Positions 1-6,816 of a DNA stretch of 9,691 nt are shown piece by piece. This stretch comes from JAICIG01 sp035532215. GTDB taxonomy: Bacteria; Planctomycetota; Planctomycetia; Pirellulales; JAICIG01. The translations under genes and the position numbers were made by a program. The stretch lies in contig DATKRK010000236.1 in NCBI GenBank assembly GCA_035532215.1, forward strand, positions 1 through 9,691, read 5' to 3'. Every line of letters begins with the position of its first letter. The first letter of the stretch is position 1. Below the pieces are notes generated by a model. That model had not been told where the DNA came from. It saw only the letters and a list, made by a program, of their open reading frames with translations, and made no database searches.

Positions 1-1
1 G

Positions 2-2581
2 CTGTCTGGGCCGTCGAACCACGTCACGGCGGCCTGCGGACTGGGCGCCTATCGCGACGAACTGCTCGGCGCGGAGTTTTCCAACAACCTGTTTACTTGC
101 GAGCCGGTCAACTTGGTCGTCCACCGTTTGCTGCTCGAACCGGGCGGCGTGACGTTTGAAGGCAGCCTGGCGCCCGACGAAACTGAATCGGAGTTTCTGG
201 CCTCGACCGACAATTGGTTCCGCCCAGTGCAAGCTCGCACCGGCCCGGACGGCGCGCTGTACATCGTCGATATGTACCGCTTCGTGATCGAGCACCCGCG
301 TTGGATTCCGCCCGAGACCTTGGCCACGCTCGACGTGCGGGCCGGCCACTCGCTCGGTCGCATCTATCGCGTCTATCCCAAGTCGCAGCCGCCGCGGCCG
401 ATCGAGCGGCTCGACCGGCTCGACGCCGCCGGGCTGGTCGCCGCGCTCGATACGCCCAACGGCCCGCAACGCGACTTGGCTCAGCAGATGCTCCTTTGGA
501 ACAAGGACGAGCACGGCGACGCGGTTCGCGAGCCGTTGATGAAACTGGCTCGCACGGCCGAGCGCCCGCAAACGCGCTTGCAGGCGCTCTGCACGCTCGA
601 CGGGTTGGGGCGGTTGGATGACGAAAGCTTGCTCGCCGCCTTGGCCGATTCGCACCCGGGCGTTCGCCGCCAGGCGATTCGCCTCGCCGCCGAATCGCGG
701 CTCGACGCTTCACCCGCCGTGCTGGCGGCCGTGTTGAAGCTAGCGGCCGCTGCCGACCCGCAGGTGCAATTGCAATTGGCCTGCTCGCTGGGCGAAGCCA
801 GATCGCCGCAAGCCGCCCAAGCGCTGGCGGGCTTGCTCGTGAAACACCAGTCCGATCCGTATCTCTACGCCGCCGCGATCAGCTCGGTCGGCAAAGCGAA
901 CCTCGCCGAAGTGGCCGCGGCCGCAGTTGAACAGCCGGGCAAGATCGAAGCGGCGTCGAAGGTCGTCGATTCGCTGCTGCGGCTGGCCGCGGCGCTCGAC
1001 GAGCGAGACGCGACGAGCCGGTTGCTGAAACACGTTGCGGCGCCGCAAAACGGCAACTTTGCCGCCTGGCAGTTCGGCGCCGTCGCGGGGCTGCTCGATG
1101 CGCTCGGTCGGCGCAGGGCAAAGCTCGCCGACGCGCTGGCGCCTGAAGACCAAAACGCGATCGCAAATGTCTTCCGGCAGGCGCGCGAAATATTCGCCGA
1201 CGAGCAAGCCGCCGAAGCGGCGCGGCTGGCCGCGGCCAAGCTGCTGGGCCGCGAGCCCGAGCGCCGCGCGGGTGATATTGAATTACTGGCGGCGCAGCTC
1301 GTGCCGCGCAATACCGCCGAGCTGCAAGCCGCGGCGGCGACGGCGCTCGGCCGGCTCGACGATCTGCAAGCGCTCGCGGCGCTGCTCGATCGCTGGCATT
1401 CCTACACCCCGGCGTTGCGGTCCAGCGTGCTCGATCTGGCAATGCGCCGCACGGCCTGGCTCGAGCAGTTGTTCGAGCGACTGGCAAAGCAAGAAATCCC
1501 GCCGGGCAGCATCGACGCCTCGCGCCGGCAGGCGCTGCTCGAACATCCCAGCGAAGCCGTCCGCCAGCAGGCCGCCAAGATTTTTGCCGGCTCGGCCGAT
1601 TCCGACCGCCGGCGCGTGGTGCGCAAATACCTCGCCGCCGTCTCGCGCGACGGCGATCGTACGCGCGGCAAGGCGGCGTTCGCCAAGCGCTGCGCGGCCT
1701 GTCATCAGCTCGAAGGGGTTGGTCACGTCGTCGGCCCCGACCTGGCGGCGGTCACCAACAAGTCGCCCGAGTTTTTGCTGACTTCGATCCTCGATCCGAA
1801 CCAGGTCGTCGACGGTCGCTATCAGCAATATCGCGCGATAGGCGACGACGGCCGCAGCTACCTCGGCCTGCTGGCCGCCGAGACCGCAGTCAGCATCACG
1901 CTCAAGGAACAAGAAGGCAAACAGCACGTACTGCTGCGCAACGAACTGGATGAACTGGCCGCCACCGGCAAATCGCTGATGCCCGAGGGCTTGGAAAAGG
2001 ACGTCGCGCCGGCCGAAATGAGCGATCTGCTGGCCTACCTGCAACCCGGTCCGACCTACAAGCAATTCGCCGGCAACGCCCCGCAAAATGTAAAGCCGGG
2101 CGTCAACGGAGCGCTTGAACTACTGGCCTCGAACTGCGAAATCTACGGCGAGCAGATCGTGTTCGAGCCCGAGTTTCGAAATCTTGGCTACTGGCACGGC
2201 CCGAACGACTATGCCGTGTGGACGGTCGAACTGGCCGACCGCGGCCGCTACGACGTCTATCTCGACGGGGCCTGCGATCCGGCCTCGGCCGGCAATGCTT
2301 TCGTGCTCGAAGCGCCCGACGAAACGCTCGGCGGCAGAATGGCCTCGACCGGCGGCTGGAACCAGTACCGGCAGATTAAACTTGGCACGCTGGCGCTGAA
2401 GAAAGGTTCGCAGCGCGTCACGTTGCGTCCCGACGGCCCGCCCAAGCAGGCGTTGGTCGATCTCCGCGGCTTGATCCTCGTGGCCCAAGGCACGCCCTTG
2501 CCGCAGAAGGCCGTCGCGCCGGCCAAGAGCGCCGGCGAATTGCTCGACGACAAGAAGATGAGTTCATCAGCCAATTACTGA
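2..2581 (+). CDS. PVC-type dehydrogenase/HEAT/cytochrome c protein (5' truncated)
   Basis: The frame is open from base 2 to the TGA at 2579-2581, giving 859 residues with the N-terminus outside the window. Residues about 1-120 match the end of the planctomycete glucose/sorbosone-dehydrogenase-like propeller, including FSNNLFTCEPVNLVVHR, DNWFRPVQARTGPDGALYIVDMYR and GRIYRVYP. Residues about 125-545 are Ala/Leu-rich helical pairs typical of HEAT-like repeats. A class I cytochrome c domain follows, with CAACH (1691-1705) binding haem covalently and SLMPEGL supplying a likely distal Met. Residues about 700-835 form a beta-rich jelly-roll/CBM-like domain (ASNCEIYGEQIVFEPEF, YWHGPNDYAVWTVELADRGRYDVYLD). 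Family knowledge suggests an exported electron-transferring dehydrogenase acting on sugars or polyols, but the substrate is unknown. The gene ends 17 bp from the convergent methyltransferase gene. The family call is firm; the reaction is inferred. Confidence 0.9.
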   Translation: MSGPSNHVTAACGLGAYRDELLGAEFSNNLFTCEPVNLVVHRLLLEPGGVTFEGSLAPDETESEFLASTDNWFRPVQARTGPDGALYIVDMYRFVIEHPRWIPPETLATLDVRAGHSLGRIYRVYPKSQPPRPIERLDRLDAAGLVAALDTPNGPQRDLAQQMLLWNKDEHGDAVREPLMKLARTAERPQTRLQALCTLDGLGRLDDESLLAALADSHPGVRRQAIRLAAESRLDASPAVLAAVLKLAAAADPQVQLQLACSLGEARSPQAAQALAGLLVKHQSDPYLYAAAISSVGKANLAEVAAAAVEQPGKIEAASKVVDSLLRLAAALDERDATSRLLKHVAAPQNGNFAAWQFGAVAGLLDALGRRRAKLADALAPEDQNAIANVFRQAREIFADEQAAEAARLAAAKLLGREPERRAGDIELLAAQLVPRNTAELQAAAATALGRLDDLQALAALLDRWHSYTPALRSSVLDLAMRRTAWLEQLFERLAKQEIPPGSIDASRRQALLEHPSEAVRQQAAKIFAGSADSDRRRVVRKYLAAVSRDGDRTRGKAAFAKRCAACHQLEGVGHVVGPDLAAVTNKSPEFLLTSILDPNQVVDGRYQQYRAIGDDGRSYLGLLAAETAVSITLKEQEGKQHVLLRNELDELAATGKSLMPEGLEKDVAPAEMSDLLAYLQPGPTYKQFAGNAPQNVKPGVNGALELLASNCEIYGEQIVFEPEFRNLGYWHGPNDYAVWTVELADRGRYDVYLDGACDPASAGNAFVLEAPDETLGGRMASTGGWNQYRQIKLGTLALKKGSQRVTLRPDGPPKQALVDLRGLILVAQGTPLPQKAVAPAKSAGELLDDKKMSSSANY
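1691..1705 (+). other. CxxCH haem c attachment motif
   Basis: The codons TGC GCG GCC TGT CAT encode CAACH, in frame within the dehydrogenase-like protein. It is followed by the usual class I context HQLEGVGHVVGPDL (Gly-Pro-Asp-Leu after the haem site) and, further on, by a Met-Pro motif that can supply the sixth haem ligand. It implies export and cytochrome c maturation. Confidence 0.93.
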
Positions 2582-2598
2582 AGGGTTTCCAGTCGCAC

Positions 2599-3882
2599 TT
2601 ATCGCGCGACGTTTGACAAGCGAGCGGGCGGCAGGGCGATGGCGTGCAGTTCCACGGCGTCGAAACTAGCTTCGCCCGTGGCGCCGAACATTCCGACTGC
2701 GATCACTGCCAGCCGCGCCGAACGGGGCACTTTCAAGCGGGTGTGATGCTTCGTCCAGGACGTGCTGCCGCTGCCAGCGGGCATCTCGCCTTGGCCGATC
2801 GGGGCCCGATCGGCGTCGAAAAACGTGATGTTGAGATTCGGCGCCTGATCGAGCGAGCGGCCCGCCTCGACGTTGTGCAGCCGAACCCAATAGCTGATTT
2901 CCAAATCGCTCACTTGTTCGCCGTCGACCCCCACGGCCTGCAACGCCTGAGCCGAGCGACCTACGTAAGCGTTGGAGAACGCGACGCAGGCTTTTCCCTC
3001 GGGCGACTGCGGTTCGGCAGCGACTTTGGCCTGGCGCACGTAGTACCAGCCGGCAGGTTGGCTTTCGTCGCCGCCCAAGACCTGCTCGAACCCGCCGTTG
3101 ACAAGGCCCGAATGCGCCGGGTCGGGCTTCAGCTCGCGCTTTTCTTCCGCCTGGCCGGTCATGGGCACGAACATCGTCGGCTCGCGCGACTCGACGACCA
3201 GTTTGCCGTCGACCTTCTTGAAGAGATACAGAATCTGCTGATAACGCTGGCCGACAGGAATGATCAGCCGGCCGCCTTCTTTCAACTGCTGGACGAGCGG
3301 CTCGGGGATTTTTTCCGGCGAACAAGTGACGATGATCTTGTCGTAAGGAGCGTGCTGCGGCCAGCCCTGGTAGCCGTCGCCAATGCGCGGGTGGACATTG
3401 TAGCAGCCGATTCGCCTGAGCGTCGCCGCGGCGCGACGGCCGAGCGCGGGCACGATTTCCACGGTATAAACGTCCTTGACCAGGCCGCTCAGCACGGCGG
3501 CCTGGTATCCGCTGCCCGTGCCGACTTCCAGCACTCTGTCGGTCGGCTGCGGGGCGAGTTTCTCAGTCATCGAGGCCACCATAAAGGGCGGCGAAATCGT
3601 TTGGCCCGAGCCGATCGGCAGGCACATGTCGAAATAGGCGTAAGTGCGCTGATCGGGCGTCACGAACTCGTGTCGCGGGACCGCGAGCATCGCCGCCACG
3701 ACGCGTGGATGTCGGACTCCCGCCGCGACGACCTCGTTGTCGACCATTTGCCGGCGCGCCTGCGTCCAGGCGTCGGCGGGCGCCTCTGCGTTCGAAGCGG
3801 CGGAAGCCCCTGGAATCATCGCTGCCGCCAGCAGCCAACGGCGCCATGCCGGCCGAAACGCATCGCGAGCATCATCCGGCAT
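2599..3882 (-). CDS. pcm: Exported protein-L-isoaspartate O-methyltransferase with C-terminal jelly-roll domain
   Basis: The product has 427 residues. The ATG at 3882 is chosen because GGAGG (3889-3893 on the complement) lies 6 nt upstream; the frame extends to a TTG at 3930 that has no ribosome binding site. Residues 1-30 look like a signal peptide with a twin-arginine-like RRWLLAAAMIP and an Ala-rich cleavage region. The PIMT core follows: MVDNEVVAAGVRHPRVVAAM, PRHEFV, PIGSGQTISPPFMVA, SAM-binding motif I VLEVGTGSGY (117-126), VYTVEIVPAL, and YDKIIVTCSPEKIP with GGRLIIPVG. This enzyme methylates isoaspartyl residues using S-adenosylmethionine. Classical PIMTs have about 210-230 residues; here about 165 more (from LVNGGFEQ near residue 261) form a beta-rich domain resembling CBM_4_9-type jelly rolls. 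The enzyme family is clear; extracytoplasmic location and the tail's ligand are inferred. Confidence 0.88.
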   Translation of the reverse strand: MPDDARDAFRPAWRRWLLAAAMIPGASAASNAEAPADAWTQARRQMVDNEVVAAGVRHPRVVAAMLAVPRHEFVTPDQRTYAYFDMCLPIGSGQTISPPFMVASMTEKLAPQPTDRVLEVGTGSGYQAAVLSGLVKDVYTVEIVPALGRRAAATLRRIGCYNVHPRIGDGYQGWPQHAPYDKIIVTCSPEKIPEPLVQQLKEGGRLIIPVGQRYQQILYLFKKVDGKLVVESREPTMFVPMTGQAEEKRELKPDPAHSGLVNGGFEQVLGGDESQPAGWYYVRQAKVAAEPQSPEGKACVAFSNAYVGRSAQALQAVGVDGEQVSDLEISYWVRLHNVEAGRSLDQAPNLNITFFDADRAPIGQGEMPAGSGSTSWTKHHTRLKVPRSARLAVIAVGMFGATGEASFDAVELHAIALPPARLSNVAR

Positions 3883-3888
3883 GGCAGA

Positions 3889-3893
3889 CCTCC
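3889..3893 (-). promoter_or_regulatory. Shine-Dalgarno GGAGG deciding the methyltransferase start
   Basis: On the minus strand GGAGG is followed by TCTGCC and then ATG at 3882, a spacing of 6 nt. It supports the ATG over the upstream in-frame TTG at 3930 and places the signal-peptide-like segment directly at the N-terminus. Confidence 0.7.
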
Positions 3894-4019
3894 GAGCAGC
3901 ATTATCATCAAATTCGACCAAGCTTCTCAAACCTTTGCGATCGCTGAAATCGTCAAATTCGGCGCATAGCTTGAGTCAAATGCCGACTAAGAAGCCAGAA
4001 ACGCTGGCGGGCCTTGCTG

Positions 4020-4154
4020 TAGCCCGGATTATTCACAGCCCGGCTATTACTTGACAAAGCGCTCGATACCAACCCGAAGCGCCAGCGAGGTAAGTGCTTT
4101 GCTCCGCCTCGCTTGCGCTTCGGGTTGGTGTGGGCTGATGAATAATCCGGGCTA
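4020..4154 (+). repeat. MITE-like palindromic repeat, copy 1
   Basis: A 135 bp element bounded by a perfect 16 bp terminal inverted repeat TAGCCCGGATTATTCA (4020-4035) and its complement ending at 4154. Inside is a second, 23 bp inverted pair starting ACCAACCCGAAGCGC on the left and ending GCGCTTCGGGTTGGT on the right, with one mismatch. A near-identical element in the same orientation lies at 6679-6816. Both keep an asymmetric left-arm segment containing CTAT, TTGACA and AGCGC, which orients the element. It has no coding capacity. Termini reading TA-GCCCGG...CCGGGC-TA would fit TA target duplication as in IS630/Tc1-mariner-derived MITEs, but this is inference. It could also be a REP-type or structured RNA element. 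Confidence 0.82.
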
Positions 4155-4270
4155 GGGGTTGAACCTTGTGGGAAAAGGGCAAAGCGGCGCGGCCTCCGTT
4201 GATCTAAGCTTGCGAGGTTGCTTGTGAAATTCGCAGCTTCGATTGTCCAACGGTTCTCAAAGGCAACCGC

Positions 4271-4299
4271 TTGGACTAAACTTCGCGACCGCCTAAACT
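4271..4299 (+). promoter_or_regulatory. Possible promoter upstream of KOW-protein gene
   Basis: TTGGAC (4271-4276) is followed after 17 bp by TAAACT (4294-4299). Spacing is ideal, but the hexamers match the sigma70 consensus at only 3/6 and 4/6. It lies about 55 bp before the ATG at 4354. Weak support. Confidence 0.3.
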
Positions 4300-4353
4300 A
4301 ATACCTTTGAGGCATTTGGTCCCTGCCGAACAATCCACGGTCAGACGAAAGCT

Positions 4354-4632
4354 ATGAATGAGACCGCCAACCTCCGATCGGCACCGTGCGACGCGAAGCA
4401 GCCCTGCCGGCTTGCGCAGTGCGACGATTTATGCGATGACAGATCGTTTGCCAGCGCCGAACGGCGGTTCGCACCGGGCGACCGCGTTCGGGTCTTTTGC
4501 GGCGTATTGGCGGGCGTGGAAGGTACGGTGCTGATTCGCCGTGGAGAAAGTCGCCTGATGATCGCGGTCGACCTGCAGCAACCGGGCGTGTCGTTGGAAG
4601 TCGACGATGCGTCGCTTGAGCCAATCGAGTGA
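4354..4632 (+). CDS. Free-standing KOW-domain protein, NusG/UpxY C-terminal-like
   Basis: The product has 92 residues. The first ~38 (MNETANLRSAPCDAKQPCRL onward) are polar and Cys-containing with no recognised fold. Residues about 39-92 read as a complete KOW domain: FAPGDRVRVFCGVLAGVEGT, then VLIRRGESRLMIAVDLQQPG, then VSLEVDDASLEPIE. This matches the C-terminal domain of NusG paralogues (RfaH/UpxY/LoaP group), which contacts ribosomal S10 or Rho. The NGN domain that binds RNA polymerase is absent: upstream in this frame a stop lies at 4294-4296 and no ATG, GTG or TTG occurs before 4354. No strong Shine-Dalgarno is seen (CGAAAG only). It is convergent with a polysaccharide-export gene pair, a context typical for UpxY-type antiterminators. 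It could be a decayed antiterminator or a small regulator. KOW assignment is good; function is inferred. Confidence 0.75.
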   Translation: MNETANLRSAPCDAKQPCRLAQCDDLCDDRSFASAERRFAPGDRVRVFCGVLAGVEGTVLIRRGESRLMIAVDLQQPGVSLEVDDASLEPIE

Positions 4633-4641
4633 ATTGGGAGT

Positions 4642-4668
4642 CGGCGGACTGGATCGGCCGCCGTTATT
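4642..4668. terminator. Possible hairpin terminator between convergent genes
   Basis: CGGCGG (4642-4647) pairs with CCGCCG (4658-4663) around a 10 nt loop, followed by TTATT on the plus strand. It sits just after the KOW-protein stop and overlaps the stop of the convergent lipoprotein gene at 4664. The T-tract is poor, so support is weak. Confidence 0.3.
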
Positions 4669-5368
4669 GATTGGCTCTCTTGATAATTGCTTCGCCTCGC
4701 CGCGAGGCCGGAAACACTCGCGGTGTTTTCACTGGCCGCTGCTCCTCGTCGGCGCCGAACGATTCCTGAACCGAACTGGCTTGTGGCGATTGGGGCAAGG
4801 GGGGCATCTGCCATTCGGGCAAGTTGCTTTCGACGACGCGGCGCGAAGTCGGACGTCCGGAACGCATGACGGGCGCGCTCGATTGCTCTTCGGCGGGCGG
4901 CGGTTCGTCGGGATTTGCTCGCTCGGCGGCTCCAGGTTCCGCGTCGCTTGGCGAGAACTCCATCTCTGGCATTTTAGGTGCGCCGTCGGGATTCACGGTG
5001 TCGCCGGCTTTCGGCGGCAAAGGGACGCTTTCCATCGGCGGCTCGGTCGGCGTGGGTTCGTCAATCCCGAACACCGGACAACTTGGGCAAACGTCCGGCC
5101 AGGGCCGCCAGCAGGTGGGGAAATAGCCGGCGCATGGGCCGCAAGGGTAGCCCACCGGCTTATCCGGGCGATGGTGAGTCGGCGGGTGAGGACGTTGACT
5201 TGCGCACCCTCCCGAGATCAGAGCGCCGGCGAGCGCCCCGACAAATAGGAACCATCTGCCTCGTAAAATAGGCGGCGAAGAACCGAGCGACGCATGTCGC
5301 CGAAGCGCCCTCGCGCATCTACCCTGTTTCAGCTTTTTTTCAGACATGTTCGTTAAGCTCTCGACCAT
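4664..5368 (-). CDS. Cys-rich putative lipoprotein with GYFPTCWRPWP motif
   Basis: The product has 234 residues from ATG 5368; an in-frame ATG at 5347 (MSEKKLKQ) is an alternative with GAGAG upstream. A basic N-region is followed by the hydrophobic stretch WFLFVGALAGALISGGC, whose Cys55 is a plausible, slightly relaxed lipobox. Residues 73-98 hold five cysteines around GYPCGPCAGYFPTCWRPWP and DVCPSCP, a signature I recognise from uncharacterised planctomycete proteins. The remainder is low-complexity, Pro/Glu/Ser-rich and probably disordered, ending with a basic segment (SRRGEAIIKRANQ). It starts 61 bp downstream of the polysaccharide export gene on the same strand, so co-transcription is likely. 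Its role is unknown; an envelope or matrix function near the exporter is inferred. Confidence 0.72.
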   Translation of the reverse strand: MVESLTNMSEKKLKQGRCARALRRHASLGSSPPILRGRWFLFVGALAGALISGGCASQRPHPPTHHRPDKPVGYPCGPCAGYFPTCWRPWPDVCPSCPVFGIDEPTPTEPPMESVPLPPKAGDTVNPDGAPKMPEMEFSPSDAEPGAAERANPDEPPPAEEQSSAPVMRSGRPTSRRVVESNLPEWQMPPLPQSPQASSVQESFGADEEQRPVKTPRVFPASRRGEAIIKRANQ

Positions 5369-5379
5369 CGTTGATTCTC

Positions 5380-5412
5380 GCCGGCGGCCGGGTCGGTGGC
5401 TAAATCGCCGGC
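5380..5412. repeat. Inverted repeat between export gene and Cys-rich lipoprotein gene
   Basis: GCCGGCG (5380-5386) and CGCCGGC (5406-5412) form perfect 7 bp arms around a 19 nt spacer, in the 61 bp gap between the two minus-strand genes. There is no following U-tract. It may be an mRNA processing or stability hairpin; significance is uncertain in GC-rich DNA. Confidence 0.4.
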
Positions 5413-5429
5413 AGGCTCAATTGGATCCG

Positions 5430-6512
5430 TTAAATGCCGCCGCCGCTGCCGCTGCCAAAGAACTTGATGCCCTTCGCCGTGAAGGTACCCATCAAAGTCG
5501 TGCCAAAGATGCGCATCATTGGCGTCGAGACCTTGCTCAAAGCGGTGCCGGTGGCCATCAAACGATCCTGAGCGATGAAGACGCGGTCGCCAGGCAGGAG
5601 TTGATAGTTCGTCGACGGGTCGCCGCGTTGAGCGAGGGCGTGCCAATCGACCGGCAACACCTGGTCGTAGCCTGATCCATAGGGCGCCGGCCTAGCGACC
5701 CAGATGCGCTTCGAGGAAACCTCTTGCATGCCGTTGATTTCGGCCAGCGCATCGAGCACCGTTTCGTTGCCGGTGATCGAGAATTTGCTGACGCTGTCGC
5801 CTTGCCCCGCCCCTTCCATGATGACGTAATACACTTTGCTGTTGTAAGCGAAGATGTCGACGGCGACTTGCGGGGCTTCCAAGTATTGAGCCAAATGCTG
5901 TTCGATGGCCTGCTTGGCTTGCATCTGCGTCATGCCGGTGATGTAAACCTTGCCGTAAGTGCCCAAGGTGACCTTGCCGTCGGGACCCACCATGCGCTCG
6001 CCAATGATTTGCTGTGCGCTTGCACTTTGCACGAGCCTGAGCGAAACTTCAGGCTCCTTGAGGAATTCGAGCAGGTGCTGGCGGATGGCCTCTTGGGCCT
6101 CTATGACTCCCATGCCCGCCACACGAACCGTGCCATAGGGTGGTCCCAAGTCGATCAGGCCGCCTGGCTCCACCATCACCTCGCCCTCGATCGGTCGGTC
6201 GGGCAAAGCGCCGGCGACTTGGAGCGAGAGCTGGTCGAGGCTCTCGATGCGATAAGGGGGCTTAGGGACGACTTTCACCGCGTCGATCAGCAGAATATCG
6301 GGTGGCTCGATGATGTAGTCGGGCAAGGTGACTTTGGAGAGCTCTCGCGGCACGTCGGCCGGCGGCGCGGGAACCTTGGGATCTAAGTGTCCGCTCGGCG
6401 GCGCCCAATCCCGGCTGCCGATCTGCGCGGAATGGCAACCGTTGGTCAACAATGCCGCGACCATCGCGGCCACAAGAGACCAGCGTTGGCCAGGGCGGGA
6501 AGCGTGGGACAT
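5430..6512 (-). CDS. Polysaccharide export lipoprotein (Wza/Poly_export-SLBB type)
   Basis: The product has 360 residues from ATG 6512, chosen because AAGGA (complement of 6521-6525) lies 8 nt upstream and because a signal peptide then begins at once: MSHASRPGQRWSLVAAMVAA, then LLTNGC with Cys26 as lipid site. The frame extends to an ATG at 6587 without ribosome binding site. Residues about 65-150 match the Poly_export domain (DYIIEPPDILLIDAV, VMVEPGGLIDLGPPYGTVRV, GMGVIEAQEAIRQHL). A second repeat follows (MVGPDGKVTLGTYGKVYITG, GMTQMQAKQAIEQHLAQYL), then SLBB-like sequence (SKFSITGNETVLDALAEING, NYQLLPGDRVFIAQD). Family members form outer-membrane or periplasmic channels for exopolysaccharide. 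The C-terminus is glycine-rich (FGSGSGGGI) with no obvious Wza-type amphipathic barrel helix. No BY-kinase, polymerase or glycosyltransferase is adjacent. The export family call is strong. Confidence 0.9.
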   Translation of the reverse strand: MSHASRPGQRWSLVAAMVAALLTNGCHSAQIGSRDWAPPSGHLDPKVPAPPADVPRELSKVTLPDYIIEPPDILLIDAVKVVPKPPYRIESLDQLSLQVAGALPDRPIEGEVMVEPGGLIDLGPPYGTVRVAGMGVIEAQEAIRQHLLEFLKEPEVSLRLVQSASAQQIIGERMVGPDGKVTLGTYGKVYITGMTQMQAKQAIEQHLAQYLEAPQVAVDIFAYNSKVYYVIMEGAGQGDSVSKFSITGNETVLDALAEINGMQEVSSKRIWVARPAPYGSGYDQVLPVDWHALAQRGDPSTNYQLLPGDRVFIAQDRLMATGTALSKVSTPMMRIFGTTLMGTFTAKGIKFFGSGSGGGI

Positions 6513-6520
6513 GGGCTCCG

Positions 6521-6525
6521 TCCTT
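6521..6525 (-). promoter_or_regulatory. Shine-Dalgarno AAGGA deciding the export protein start
   Basis: AAGGA on the minus strand is followed by 8 nt and then ATG at 6512. It favours this start over the in-frame ATG at 6587, which would add 25 residues before the signal peptide. Confidence 0.6.
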
Positions 6526-6678
6526 GAATGCGTCAGGAATCTCCGTTTCCATGCCGCGTCCGAAAACATCTTCGGGATCGGCGGCATCGCTTATAGTGGG
6601 AGATCGGCTCTTAGGGCTTGCTGGCTTTGCAACGTTTTGCCGGCATTTCGCATTTATTGCGGAGAAGTCGGTAGAGAG

Positions 6679-6816
6679 TAGCCCGGATTATTCACCGGCC
6701 CACGCTATGAGTTGACACAGCGCGTTCACACTAACCCGAAGCGCAAGCGAGATAAAAGCGTTCCTATTCCTCGCTTGCGCTTCGGGTTGGTGCAGGCCGG
6801 TGAATAATCCGGGTTA
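6679..6816 (+). repeat. MITE-like palindromic repeat, copy 2
   Basis: A 138 bp element matching the copy at 4020-4154 in order and orientation. Its termini form a 22 bp inverted repeat with one mismatch, starting TAGCCCGGATTATTCACC at 6679 and ending with the complement at 6816 (GGGTTA rather than GGGCTA). The internal arms AACCCGAAGCGCAAGCGAG and CTCGCTTGCGCTTCGGGTT pair perfectly. The asymmetric left-arm segment with GCTAT, TTGACA and AGCGC is also kept. The central loop differs between copies (ATAAAAGCGTTCCTATT here), while the arms are conserved or compensatory. It is non-coding and lies upstream of the polysaccharide export gene. Confidence 0.82.

Larger units (their letters stand above)
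3883..4353. other. Intergenic region between divergent genes, containing repeat copy 1
   Basis: This 471 bp region separates the methyltransferase gene (-) from the KOW-protein gene (+). Apart from the 135 bp palindromic repeat at 4020-4154 and a modest promoter candidate at 4271-4299, I see no coding signal. Short frames here have no family resemblance and no ribosome binding site. Confidence 0.6.

Noticed and set aside
1283..2086. Minus-strand frame of 267 codons inside the dehydrogenase gene
   Set aside because: Antisense shadow of the HEAT/cytochrome region in GC-rich DNA; no ribosome binding site or recognisable motif.
2644..3969. Long plus-strand frame of 441 codons opposite the methyltransferase
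   Set aside because: It is antisense to a clear PIMT with conserved motifs; its translation is Arg/Ala/His-rich without family features.
4051..4056. TTGACA in both repeat copies as a -35 element
   Set aside because: No -10-like hexamer lies 16-18 bp downstream in either copy; the internal palindrome arm occupies that position.
4341..4814. Minus-strand frame of 157 codons over the KOW gene
   Set aside because: Ser/Arg-rich shadow overlapping two real genes; the KOW domain on the plus strand is the convincing reading.
5724..6386. Plus-strand frame of 220 codons over the export gene
   Set aside because: Antisense to a well-supported Poly_export protein; the composition follows from its codon bias.
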